NCBI GenBank assembly: GCA_905197685.1 | Contig: CAJJZS010000005.1 | Span: 1 to 64,000, forward strand | From: an uncultured Oscillospiraceae bacterium | GTDB taxonomy: Bacteria; Bacillota; Clostridia; Oscillospirales; Ruminococcaceae | Direction of reading: 5' to 3' | Length of the DNA stretch: 64,000 nucleotides | Shown: one piece after another, positions 41,495 through 49,366 of the stretch | Position numbering within the stretch: the first letter of the stretch is position 1 | Layout: each line of letters starts with the position of its first letter | The notes under the pieces: generated by a model | What the model was told of the DNA's origin: nothing | Seen by the model: only the letters and a program-made list of their open reading frames with translations | Databases searched by the model: none | Program-made: the position numbers and the translations under genes

Positions 41495-42592
41495 TTATGA
41501 AGGAAAATTATCGAACATTTTCATGTTATAGACATCAAAGAAAAGAACATTACAAGACCTGGTGTTTTCGTTGCTGTAACAAGTATATGGAGTATATTTG
41601 TACAACGAATATGTCGCAGCATTATCACACCAAATATTTGTTACATAACCAGTGGTGTTATATCCTCGATAACCCTTAAATCCTGAATTGGAATAATTAT
41701 ATGGGAAATTTGAAGAACTAGTTCCGTGGTCATACCATTTTCTTAAAATACGAGTACCTTCGTTAATTTGATTATTAAATCCAGTAGTACTTGGACTTGT
41801 TGTTGAACCAGCACCCATACAGAACCAAAAAACTTTCATGCTTAATGGGTCACCAACATGAGAAGAAGAAACAAGAGAAGATTCTTTTTGTAAAGTGGAT
41901 AAGATAACCTTAGGCGAAACATTATAAGTAACAGAAGCATCATATATAACTTTGGCTGGAGTTACAGTAACACCAGTATTATATACTTGATTGTTGCTAT
42001 TTTTTTTATAGATCGTAATGTTGTTTTTTAAAGGAGAATTGTTATTTTGAAATAATTTTTGAATATCTGATTGGCTAGCTGAAGTTTTTTTTCGAACAAA
42101 GTTTGAATTACTAATAAGATTATTCATTTGAGTTCTTGAACCATCAGAATGATTTACATAAAAAACAGTGTAATTTGCATAAGGGGAAACTTCATCTTCA
42201 GAATATTTAAGAATAGAGTAGTCTTTAGAACCTCTAAGAGAGTTATTGATATAATAATCTATCTTTTCAATCTCTCCATGTTCATCATAAGAAAATATTT
42301 GAGTTTTACCATCATTGCCTTCTATAGATGATACCATAGGGGTATTACCTTGGGAAAACATATCAGAATACTGATATGTTGCAGAATAACCATCAGTATG
42401 ATATTCTGCAATAATTTTATCGCTTTTATCAAAAAGAATGATATTTTCTTGCTTGGAAATTGAAATATTTCCTAGGTCGTTTTCGCTATAAAGAGAAGGA
42501 TTTGGCTCAGAAGCGAAAGTAGATATGGATAAAGACATAAGAATACCAATAGTAAGCAAAAAAGAAATTAGTTTTTGGGAATGTTTTTTCAT
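41495..42592 (-). CDS. Secreted protein with lysozyme/transglycosylase-like C-terminal domain
   Basis: A 365-aa protein with a clear Sec signal peptide (ISTFASEP at the cut). The N-terminal domain (about residues 35-170) is beta-rich. The C-terminal domain (about 200-365) has YNVSPKVILSTLQKESSLV, which matches lysozyme-like folds where the Glu is catalytic, and NNQINEGTRILRKWY, as in peptidoglycan-acting secreted proteins. So a peptidoglycan hydrolase is likely. The gene is more AT-rich than its neighbours, which hints at transfer. It is divergent from the peptide gene 42828-43028 over a 50-bp perfect palindrome whose two ends form the -35 boxes. Confidence 0.8.
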   Translation of the reverse strand: MKKHSQKLISFLLTIGILMSLSISTFASEPNPSLYSENDLGNISISKQENIILFDKSDKIIAEYHTDGYSATYQYSDMFSQGNTPMVSSIEGNDGKTQIFSYDEHGEIEKIDYYINNSLRGSKDYSILKYSEDEVSPYANYTVFYVNHSDGSRTQMNNLISNSNFVRKKTSASQSDIQKLFQNNNSPLKNNITIYKKNSNNQVYNTGVTVTPAKVIYDASVTYNVSPKVILSTLQKESSLVSSSHVGDPLSMKVFWFCMGAGSTTSPSTTGFNNQINEGTRILRKWYDHGTSSSNFPYNYSNSGFKGYRGYNTTGYVTNIWCDNAATYSLYKYTPYTCYSNENTRSCNVLFFDVYNMKMFDNFPS

Positions 42593-42660
42593 ATTATTTA
42601 TCCTCCTCAGATATGTGGAAACAAGGACATTTTTTAGTTTTTTCGGAGCTCCTTAATGCC

Positions 42661-42758
42661 ATAATATACCATTGGAAAGAAAAGGTCAATAAGCAATTTC
42701 TGCAACAATTTTGTTGCAGAAATTGCTTATTGACAAAGTGAATCATTTGTGCTTAGAT
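42661..42758. promoter_or_regulatory. Divergent promoter pair on a 50-bp perfect palindrome (first peptide locus)
   Basis: 42685-42734 is a perfect inverted repeat: two 24-bp arms (starting GTCAATAAGCAATTTCTGCA) around TT. The right end gives the plus -35 TTGACA (42730-42735), then 17 bp and a weak -10 TTAGAT (42753-42758) for the peptide gene. The left end gives the minus -35 TTGACC (42689-42684), then 17 bp and -10 TATTAT (42666-42661) for the 41495-42592 gene. It is a likely binding site for the adjacent regulator, or it forms a cruciform or a double-ended RNA hairpin. Confidence 0.75.
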
Positions 42759-42827
42759 GAAAGAAGAGAGCAGATATTCCCCTTATCAATCCGCTGAAAA
42801 AGCGGATAAACAGAAAGGAAGAACGAA

Positions 42828-43028
42828 ATGAAGAACAAAAAACAAAACTTTAGACAATTGCTTGCCGCCCTGCTGTGTGTGACAGCAATTCTCCCTGCCG
42901 TTTTGCAGGAAAATGCAGCGGCAACTTGCACCGAACAGCCGGATTCGCAAAGCGAATACGGGGAAGAAACGCAAGGTGAAATCCTCACCAGAGATTTTAT
43001 TGACGGTCCGAGCGGAGAAAATAACTAA
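42828..43028 (+). CDS. Secreted signal-peptide precursor, partner of the RRNPP regulator (locus 1)
   Basis: A 66-aa protein (ATG 42828 with AAAGGAAG upstream). The N-terminal MKNKKQNFRQ plus a hydrophobic run (LLAALLCVTAILPAVL) is a Sec signal peptide. The mature part is 36-40 residues, acidic, ending EILTRDFIDGPSGENN. It ends in a 4-bp overlap (CTAA) with the convergent regulator gene. The peptide at 56566-56724 has the same size class, order and C-terminal pattern DF(I/V)D...GE.N. By analogy with PapR, SHP and NprX, the C-terminal piece would be the released pheromone; this is inference. Confidence 0.75.
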   Translation: MKNKKQNFRQLLAALLCVTAILPAVLQENAAATCTEQPDSQSEYGEETQGEILTRDFIDGPSGENN

Positions 43029-43939
43029 GGAAGAAGGAAAGCGGCGGTTTCTTCTCCGAATTTTTCCAAAGCGTAGTTTCTTACCAGTTTGCAGCCTTGG
43101 GCGTTTTGCAGCAGGCGATATGCGTAGTAAGCGTTGATAATCAGGGAGTGCGCTTGTTCTTTGTTTCCCAACTCGTAGTAGGAACAAGCCATGTTAAGTA
43201 GCAAGCCGCCCATATGCCTTGCCTTATTGAATTTGACACTTTTTTCATACCCGTTTTGCGCGACAAGAATCGCCCGAAGGTATTGCCCGTCTCGTCCCAA
43301 CAGGCGGGAGTAATTATATTCAATCAGAATATCAACCGCAATTTTATCATCGCAGTCAATCGTCTTAACGGTGTGAGATGTCAACTGCTCAAAGATAGAA
43401 AGAGCCGTTTCGGTTTGTTCCGATTCCGAATAACCCAACGCAATATCATTCAGGATTTTTAATTCGTCTAAGGTCATCAGTTTGTTTGCGATATGGTTAA
43501 AATCGAGCTTAGGCTGTGTGATGCGCAGCGCCTGTAGGTTCATTTCCAGCGCGGCGGGGTAGTTGTCGGGGTATTCCGCCAATACTCGGCTGCGCAGGAT
43601 AAACTGTCGGAGCAGCTTGTTTTTGGGATCTGCAAGCTGCTCCAACTTTGTTAAGGATTCTTTTGCCCGCTCATATTCTTTGCAGGCGTTCAGCGCAACA
43701 ATCTCCTTTTTCAGCGAGAAAATTTTGTGTTCAAGGTCATCGACAAATGTTATCCAAAGTTCTCCGCTTTTTCCCAAACGCTCCAACAGCTTTTCTGTCA
43801 CATAAGGCGAAGCGCCCTTTCCGTTTTCCAAACGGGACAGGGTAGATTTGTCGCATATGTTGTCGCAAAGTTTCTCCTGCGAGATTTCCTGCACTTCTCG
43901 CGCCCATTTAATAAAAAATCCGATATTATACACTTTCAT
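43025..43939 (-). CDS. RRNPP-type XRE+TPR regulator (locus 1)
   Basis: A 304-aa protein, the length of Rgg, PlcR and ComR-like regulators. An XRE helix-turn-helix (IKWAREVQEISQEKLCDNICDKSTLSRLENG, about residues 9-40) is followed by about five helical TPR-like repeats (about 70-300) with SLTKLEQLADPKNKLLRQFI, ALRITQPKLDFNHI and the repeated LLNMACSYYELGNKEQA. RRNPP proteins bind imported peptides in this TPR part. Start ATG 43939 is set by the family and by the promoter at 43979-44007. It ends tail-to-tail with the peptide gene. It shares many positions with the regulator at 55643-56569. Confidence 0.85.
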   Translation of the reverse strand: MKVYNIGFFIKWAREVQEISQEKLCDNICDKSTLSRLENGKGASPYVTEKLLERLGKSGELWITFVDDLEHKIFSLKKEIVALNACKEYERAKESLTKLEQLADPKNKLLRQFILRSRVLAEYPDNYPAALEMNLQALRITQPKLDFNHIANKLMTLDELKILNDIALGYSESEQTETALSIFEQLTSHTVKTIDCDDKIAVDILIEYNYSRLLGRDGQYLRAILVAQNGYEKSVKFNKARHMGGLLLNMACSYYELGNKEQAHSLIINAYYAYRLLQNAQGCKLVRNYALEKFGEETAAFLLP

Positions 43940-43978
43940 AAAAATGCCCTCCCCCAAGATAAGAACCTTCTGTTTATC

Positions 43979-44007
43979 ATTATAGCAGAAATTTGTCTTG
44001 TTTTCTA
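43979..44007 (-). promoter_or_regulatory. Promoter of the locus-1 regulator
   Basis: Minus strand: -35 TAGAAA (44007-44002), 17 bp, -10 TATAAT (43984-43979). The -35 resembles that of the locus-2 regulator (TAGAAT). Confidence 0.6.
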
Positions 44008-44284
44008 TGTCATATATGTATGAAAACGCCATGTCGAATTTTGCGATATTTTAATAAAAGATGAAAACAAAACTTATTTATGAATTTTTATGGATAGCAC
44101 AAATGATTTCAAAAGTCAATGCGACAAACAGGGAATTTCTGCTTTAAGGAGAAATATGGGAGAGTTGCCTGTTTTCTGAGAAAAAATATGGTTAGATTGC
44201 AGACTGTATTTTATGAAGATTTTATGATATACTCGAATCATAGCAGCGATATACTGCGCATTATTTGGATTCGGGTGATTGCTG

Positions 44285-45859
44285 ATGAAACGATATTTAA
44301 AAGAAGCAAGGTGGGAGTTTTTTCTCTCCAATCTGTTCGCAGTTCTGGATGTAATCTGCGTGTCATACTATCCCTATCTGCTGTCTTATGTGATAGACCG
44401 CTTTGGTTCACTGAAAGCAAAGGATTTGGTTTTTATCTTTGTTTCCTTTATTTTCAGCATCCTTTCCATTATTGCGGTGGAGTATGCCAACAAAATTACC
44501 AAAGCAAGCTACCAGAAAAAGATATGCACCTCGGTGCGGCAAGATGTGTTTGCCCAAATTGCGCAGATGGATTACACCGGATTTCATGCGCAGAAAAACG
44601 AGAACTACAGTTCCTTTTTGATGAACGATGTCAGCCAGTTGTACACCCAGTTTTTTGAAAACCTGATTTATTTGGTAAACAGCGCCCTGATGATGGTAAC
44701 TTACACAGTCATTTTGGCAATCCTCAACTGGAGAATGTGCCTGGTTATCATGGGTTCGCTGGCGTTGACACTGTTGGTGCCGCAGGTGGTGGGAAAGAAG
44801 TTTCACCGTTTAAACAGCGAAGTGTCCGAAAGCAAGGCGGACTACCTTTCCCGCTGTGAGGAGCTGCTGGCGGCGCATGACCTGATTGACAAGGACAATC
44901 GGGAGCGTCTGTGCGGATTGTATCGGGAGCAACTGATTCGGATGCAGAAGTCGGAGTACGCCCTTGCCAAGTACCGTTCCTTTGTACAGGTTTTTTCGGG
45001 CGCAACGCTGTATCTTCAACTGATTTTATGTTTTGTGGCGGGACTGTTGTTCTCCTACTTTGGAACTATGTCAATCGGTGTGTTTGCCTCAAGCCTGTTG
45101 TATGTCGAATATGTTGCGCAGCACTCCACCAACATGGTCAATGACTTTTTGGAGGTGCGCAGCTCCAAAACCTATCGCAGCAAGTGCATGGAATTTTTGA
45201 ATCTTCCGTGCGAACAGGAGCGCGCCGACTCCAACGATTTTGAAACGCTTTGTTTGCAGAATGTTTGCTTTCAAATTGAGGACAGAGAGATTTTGCACAA
45301 CCTTTCCTATCAATTTGTGAAGGGGAAAAAATACCTGATTACCGGAGCGAACGGCAGCGGAAAATCTACCCTGTTAAAGATGCTTGCCGGATTGACAAAG
45401 CCCTCGAGCGGAAAGCTGCTGTTTAACGGGGAGGAGCAGTACAACCACAACGCAGTCAGCTATGTTCCGCAAAAGCGATATGTTTTTGAGGGCAGTTTAC
45501 TGGACAATGTTTCGCTGTTTGACAAAGACCTGTCGCAGGCGCAGCGGGAGAAGATTGTTTCACTGTGCGATATGGTTCATCTGAACTACCCATTGGATTA
45601 TTCGATTGCCCGAAACGGGGAAAACCTGTCCGGCGGCGAGGTGGCAAAAATCTGCCTGATTCGGGAACTGTACCGAGAAAAAAGTCTGCTGTTCATCGAC
45701 GAGCCGATGAACGATATTGATGACCGCTCGGAAAAGGATATTTTAAATCTGCTGCTGCATTTGGATAAAACCATTATCATGGTGGCGCACGGTTTATCCT
45801 CTGTCGAACAGTTTGAGCAGATTGTCATTCAAAACGCAACCTTACAAACTCTCAAATAA
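44285..45859 (+). CDS. ABC exporter half-transporter (TMD-NBD)
   Basis: A 524-aa protein. Membrane domain (about residues 1-300) with six hydrophobic segments, then an ATPase domain: Walker A GANGSGKST near 358, signature LSGGEVAKICLIREL near 445, and Walker B SLLFIDEPMNDID near 464. No C39 peptidase domain. The start at ATG 44285 is preferred over TTG 44279. It is divergent from the regulator at 43939 and close to the peptide gene, so it could export or import a related signal, although the peptide has its own Sec signal. It could also be unrelated. Followed by a terminator. Confidence 0.9.
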   Translation: MKRYLKEARWEFFLSNLFAVLDVICVSYYPYLLSYVIDRFGSLKAKDLVFIFVSFIFSILSIIAVEYANKITKASYQKKICTSVRQDVFAQIAQMDYTGFHAQKNENYSSFLMNDVSQLYTQFFENLIYLVNSALMMVTYTVILAILNWRMCLVIMGSLALTLLVPQVVGKKFHRLNSEVSESKADYLSRCEELLAAHDLIDKDNRERLCGLYREQLIRMQKSEYALAKYRSFVQVFSGATLYLQLILCFVAGLLFSYFGTMSIGVFASSLLYVEYVAQHSTNMVNDFLEVRSSKTYRSKCMEFLNLPCEQERADSNDFETLCLQNVCFQIEDREILHNLSYQFVKGKKYLITGANGSGKSTLLKMLAGLTKPSSGKLLFNGEEQYNHNAVSYVPQKRYVFEGSLLDNVSLFDKDLSQAQREKIVSLCDMVHLNYPLDYSIARNGENLSGGEVAKICLIRELYREKSLLFIDEPMNDIDDRSEKDILNLLLHLDKTIIMVAHGLSSVEQFEQIVIQNATLQTLK

Positions 45860-45896
45860 AAAGCAAATCCTTTCTTTTTATCCGAACAAAATTTTA

Positions 45897-45928
45897 AAAG
45901 CCGAGCAGTAAAAAACTGCTCGGCTTTT
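45897..45928 (+). terminator. Intrinsic terminator after the ABC exporter
   Basis: AAAAGCCGAGCAGT pairs with ACTGCTCGGCTTTT around AAAA. It works both ways, also serving the convergent kinase gene. Confidence 0.85.
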
Positions 45929-45976
45929 GAAATGAAAGCTGTTTTAAAAATTGCTATATATAAATAGGAAGAAAAG

Positions 45977-46840
45977 TTACAGCAAAGAAAAATCCTTGAT
46001 GTTTTGGCGGTCGGTCAGCACGCCCAATTCCTTTTCCAACATGACGCCGTAGCGGGTGTCGGAGGAGTAACTGAAGGTGGTTTTGATGCAGCGTTCCACA
46101 AAATAGGTTGCTCTGCCCATCGCCATCGGCAAACTGTCGCCGGTGAGGAATCCGCCGGTCAGCACGCTGGCAAACAAATCTCCCGTCCCGGGATAAGAAA
46201 CAGGAACATAGTCACATTCAATGCACCAGAACGAATTGTTTTGGCGGTCATAGCCGATATTGGCAACCTTTCCCGAAGCCATCGGCGCGCCGGTAATCAC
46301 CACATAATTGGGTCCCAGTTCGCTTAACCGAACCAACAGGCTCTTCGCCTGAGAGCGGGAAAGACCCTCGGTTTGAAACGGGATATTCAGCAAAATGCAC
46401 GCTTCGGTCAGGTTAGGGGTGATAACATCTGCCACGCTCACCAGTTCGGTCAATCGGCTTTGCATCTTCGGGGTGATGGTGCGGTAGGCATGACCGTGGT
46501 CGCCCATCACGGGGTCAACAACGGCAAGCGCGTTTGGATAGGAAGAAAAGAAATTTAAACAATGGTCAATCTGCTCCTCCGAGCTTAAAAAGCCGCTGTA
46601 AATACATTCAAATTCCAGTTCTAAGCGGCGGTAATGCTCTAAGCAGGGCAGGGTGAAATCGGACAGATCGCGGCGCTCCACCTCGCCCAATCCACCGGTG
46701 TGGGTGGAAAAAACAGCGGTGGGAACAGGGCAAACCTGCACCCCCATTACCGAAAGGGTGGGCAGGATAACCGAAAGGGAACAGCGACCAAAGCCGGATA
46801 AATCATGGACGGCGACAACGCGTTTCGGACGGTCGGGCAT
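45977..46840 (-). CDS. Pyridoxal/pyridoxamine kinase
   Basis: A 287-aa protein of the PdxK/PdxY group in the ribokinase family. It makes pyridoxal phosphate (or the pyridoxamine form) with ATP for B6 salvage. Landmarks are VVAVHDLSGFGRCSLSVILP at residue 7, PTAVFSTHTGGLGEVE near 42, DPVMGDHGHAYRTITP near 113, and the ATP/catalytic loop SYPGTGDLFASVLTGG near 220. Start ATG 46840 follows AGGAGG; the longer frame has no support. Single gene, convergent with the ABC exporter. Confidence 0.9.
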   Translation of the reverse strand: MPDRPKRVVAVHDLSGFGRCSLSVILPTLSVMGVQVCPVPTAVFSTHTGGLGEVERRDLSDFTLPCLEHYRRLELEFECIYSGFLSSEEQIDHCLNFFSSYPNALAVVDPVMGDHGHAYRTITPKMQSRLTELVSVADVITPNLTEACILLNIPFQTEGLSRSQAKSLLVRLSELGPNYVVITGAPMASGKVANIGYDRQNNSFWCIECDYVPVSYPGTGDLFASVLTGGFLTGDSLPMAMGRATYFVERCIKTTFSYSSDTRYGVMLEKELGVLTDRQNIKDFSLL

Positions 46841-47078
46841 AAGGGATACCTCCTGATTGATAGGATAAAAGCTGCCGCTTTGTTTTAAGAAAATGCGGCA
46901 GACTGAGTGCAGCTCTATTATATCACGGACAAGGGGGAAAGAGCAAATCTTGGGTGAAATGTCGGAATTTTGGCAATTTGCTTTTGCAATCTCAACAAAA
47001 ACAAGGCGGACTGCGGCGAATGGTTTATGCAATACAAGGGAATTTTAAAAAAGGCTGGAAAGTATGAGATTTTCGATA

Positions 47079-47084
47079 TATAAT
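47079..47084 (+). promoter_or_regulatory. -10 element of typA
   Basis: TATAAT at 47079-47084, about 105 bp upstream of the start, leaving a long leader. The region 46841-47078 holds nothing else that I can support. Confidence 0.45.
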
Positions 47085-47136
47085 AAAGGAAGAATTTTTG
47101 ATAAAATCAGATTTTTTAACCGATATTACAAGGAAT

Positions 47137-47176
47137 AAAACCGGATTTTGGCAGATGCCATATCCGGTATTTTTAG
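47137..47176 (+). terminator. Attenuator-like hairpin in the typA leader
   Basis: ACCGGAT pairs with ATCCGGT, with an inner TGGCA/TGCCA stem, followed at once by ATTTTTA and then the AGGGAGGAGAG ribosome site. It looks like an intrinsic terminator between promoter and gene, so typA may be attenuated. Confidence 0.55.
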
Positions 47177-47191
47177 GGAGGAGAGTTTGGC

Positions 47192-49015
47192 GTGATTAGA
47201 AACGATTTAAGAAATATTGCGATTATCGCACACGTTGACCACGGAAAGACAACTCTGGTTGACCAGATGCTCAAACAGAGCGGAACATTCCGCGAAAACC
47301 AGTCGGTGCAGGACCGCGTTATGGATAACGGGGACCTGGAAAGAGAAAGAGGAATTACCATCCTTGCAAAGAACACCGCAGTTAATTACAAAGGAACCAA
47401 AATCAACATTATCGACACCCCGGGACACGCGGATTTCGGCGGCGAGGTAGAGCGTATCTTGAAGATGGTAGACGGAGTTATCCTGCTGGTAGACTCGTTT
47501 GAAGGTCCGATGCCGCAGACCAGATTCGTTTTGTCCAAAGCGCTTTCTCTGGGACACAAGGTTATTATCGTAGTCAACAAGACCGACCGACCGGACGCAA
47601 GAAACGAAGAAGTAACCGAAGAAGTATATGACCTGCTGTTTGATCTGGACGCAAACGAAGAACAGTTGGAAAGCAAGATTCTGTACTGTTCCGGTAAGGA
47701 AGGTACCGCTTCTTTGGAACCGGGTGTTAAGGGCGAAAATCTGGACGTGCTGTTTGACACCATTCTGGAAGAAATTCCGGCTCCGCAGGGTGATCCGGAA
47801 GCTCCGGCTCAGATGCTGGTTTCTTCCATCGACTACAACGATTTTGTCGGAAGAATCGGTATCGGAAGAATCACCAGAGGTACTTTAAATGTAAATGACC
47901 AGGTTATCGTTTGTGATTATCACAATCCTGAGGTTTCCTACCGTTCTAAGATTGTAACCCTGTATCAGATTGAAGGCTTGCAGAGAGTACAGGCTCAGAC
48001 TGCAACTGTGGGCGACATTGTCTGCATCTCCGGTATTGAAAAGCTGAGTATCGGTGAAACCATCTGTTCTCCCGATTCGGTAGAACCGCTGGAATTTGTC
48101 AAAATTTCCGCGCCTACCGTTGAGATGACCTTCTCGGTAAACAACAGCCCGTTTGCAGGAAAAGAGGGCAAGTTCTTAACTTCCCGTCATCTGCGTGACC
48201 GTCTGTTCAAAGAAACGCTCAAAGACGTATCGCTGCACGTTTATGAAACCGATTCCACCGAAGCATTTCGCGTAGCGGGCAGAGGTGAGATGCACCTGTC
48301 CATCTTGATTGAAACAATGCGCCGCGAGGGATACGAATTTCAGGTAAGTACCCCGCAGGTACTGTTCCAGCAGGAAGACGGAAAAACTCTGGAACCAATG
48401 GAACAGCTGGTTGTGGATGTTCCTGATTTTGCAACCGGTTCCGTTATGGAAAAAATGGGCACCAGAAAGGGAACTCTGGTTTCGATGAATCCGTTTAACG
48501 GAAGAACAAAGCTGGAATTTGTTGTTCCGGCAAGAGGATTGTTCGGCTACCGCAACGAGTTTTTGACCGACACCAAGGGTGAAGGTATTATGAGTTCGGT
48601 ATTCTACGGATACGAACCGTACAAGGGCGACATTCCGAAGCGCGCGACCGGCTCTCTGATTGCGTTTGAAACCGGAACAGCAGTAACCTACGGTTTGTAC
48701 AATGCGCAGGAACGCGGAACACTCTTCATCGGCGCCGGTGTAGAAGTGTACGAAGGCATGATTGTAGGACAATCCCCGAAAGACGAGGATATTGTTGTTA
48801 ATGTCTGCAAAAAGAAACATATGACCAACACCCGTGCGTCGGGAAGCGATGATGCGCTGCGTCTGATTCCGCCGAAGGTAATGAGCTTGGAACAGGCAAT
48901 CGAGTTTATCACCGATGATGAACTGATTGAAGTTACCCCGAAGAGCATCCGTATGAGAAAACGCATTCTGGATAAATCCGAGCGTATGAAGGCTTGGAGC
49001 AAAAACAGAGGTTAA
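47192..49015 (+). CDS. typA: Translational GTPase TypA/BipA
   Basis: A 607-aa protein, normal length. A ribosome-binding GTPase related to EF-G that helps 50S assembly, especially in cold or stress. GTPase motifs: G1 AHVDHGKTTL near residue 12, switch region RERGITILAKNTAV near 53, G3 DTPGHADF near 75, and G4 NKTD near 130. The EF-G-like domains follow, ending with the TypA-specific C-terminal domain (TNTRASGSDDALRLIPPKVMSLEQAIEFI). Start is GTG at 47192 with GGGAGGAGAG upstream. A small-RNA candidate lies downstream at 49247-49356. Confidence 0.97.
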   Translation: MIRNDLRNIAIIAHVDHGKTTLVDQMLKQSGTFRENQSVQDRVMDNGDLERERGITILAKNTAVNYKGTKINIIDTPGHADFGGEVERILKMVDGVILLVDSFEGPMPQTRFVLSKALSLGHKVIIVVNKTDRPDARNEEVTEEVYDLLFDLDANEEQLESKILYCSGKEGTASLEPGVKGENLDVLFDTILEEIPAPQGDPEAPAQMLVSSIDYNDFVGRIGIGRITRGTLNVNDQVIVCDYHNPEVSYRSKIVTLYQIEGLQRVQAQTATVGDIVCISGIEKLSIGETICSPDSVEPLEFVKISAPTVEMTFSVNNSPFAGKEGKFLTSRHLRDRLFKETLKDVSLHVYETDSTEAFRVAGRGEMHLSILIETMRREGYEFQVSTPQVLFQQEDGKTLEPMEQLVVDVPDFATGSVMEKMGTRKGTLVSMNPFNGRTKLEFVVPARGLFGYRNEFLTDTKGEGIMSSVFYGYEPYKGDIPKRATGSLIAFETGTAVTYGLYNAQERGTLFIGAGVEVYEGMIVGQSPKDEDIVVNVCKKKHMTNTRASGSDDALRLIPPKVMSLEQAIEFITDDELIEVTPKSIRMRKRILDKSERMKAWSKNRG

Positions 49016-49209
49016 TCCAAAAGAATACAAATCCGAGAGGTTGTCTTTCACAAGGCGGCAATAGATTACACCCTTCCGGAAATGTATATATAATAAGGAA
49101 GATAACTTGCAAAAAAGAATCCTCCTTTTATAAAAAACAACAGGGCAAAAAAGGAAAAAATCATTTTAACATTTTAAACAATGATTTTTCAACCTTCATT
49201 TACACCGGC

Positions 49210-49240
49210 TTAACAAACAAATTTTTATCCGGTGTATAAT
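49210..49240 (+). promoter_or_regulatory. Promoter of the candidate small RNA
   Basis: -35 TTAACA (49210-49215), a 19-bp spacer, -10 TATAAT (49235-49240). Confidence 0.5.
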
Positions 49241-49246
49241 AAGAAT

Positions 49247-49356
49247 GTACTCAACAAGAGGAACGAAGCCGCATCGTTCGTTGGGTATTTGCTCTACCCT
49301 CCTCAAAAAACACACCTCAGAAGAAAAACCCCTGTCTGATCAGACAGGGGTTTTTT
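49247..49356 (+). ncRNA. Candidate small RNA of about 110 nt
   Basis: A transcript starting near 49247 would hold a CAAC/GTTG plus GAACGA/TCGTTC hairpin (about 49252-49283), a long CU-rich single strand with CTCTACCCTCCTC and CACACCTC that could pair with Shine-Dalgarno sequences, and the strong terminator at 49324-49356. No open frame with a ribosome site lies inside. It looks like an RNA that represses translation by base pairing, but it has no match to a named family that I know. Confidence 0.5.
49324..49356. terminator. Strong bidirectional terminator
   Basis: The perfect stem CCCCTGTCTG/CAGACAGGGG around AT, with six T after it on the plus strand and five T on the minus strand. Serves the small RNA and the M19 dipeptidase. 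Confidence 0.9.
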
Positions 49357-49366
49357 GCTGTTCTGT

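Noticed and set aside
48176..49051. Long minus-strand frame opposite typA
   Set aside because: Antisense shadow of a strongly conserved GTPase gene.
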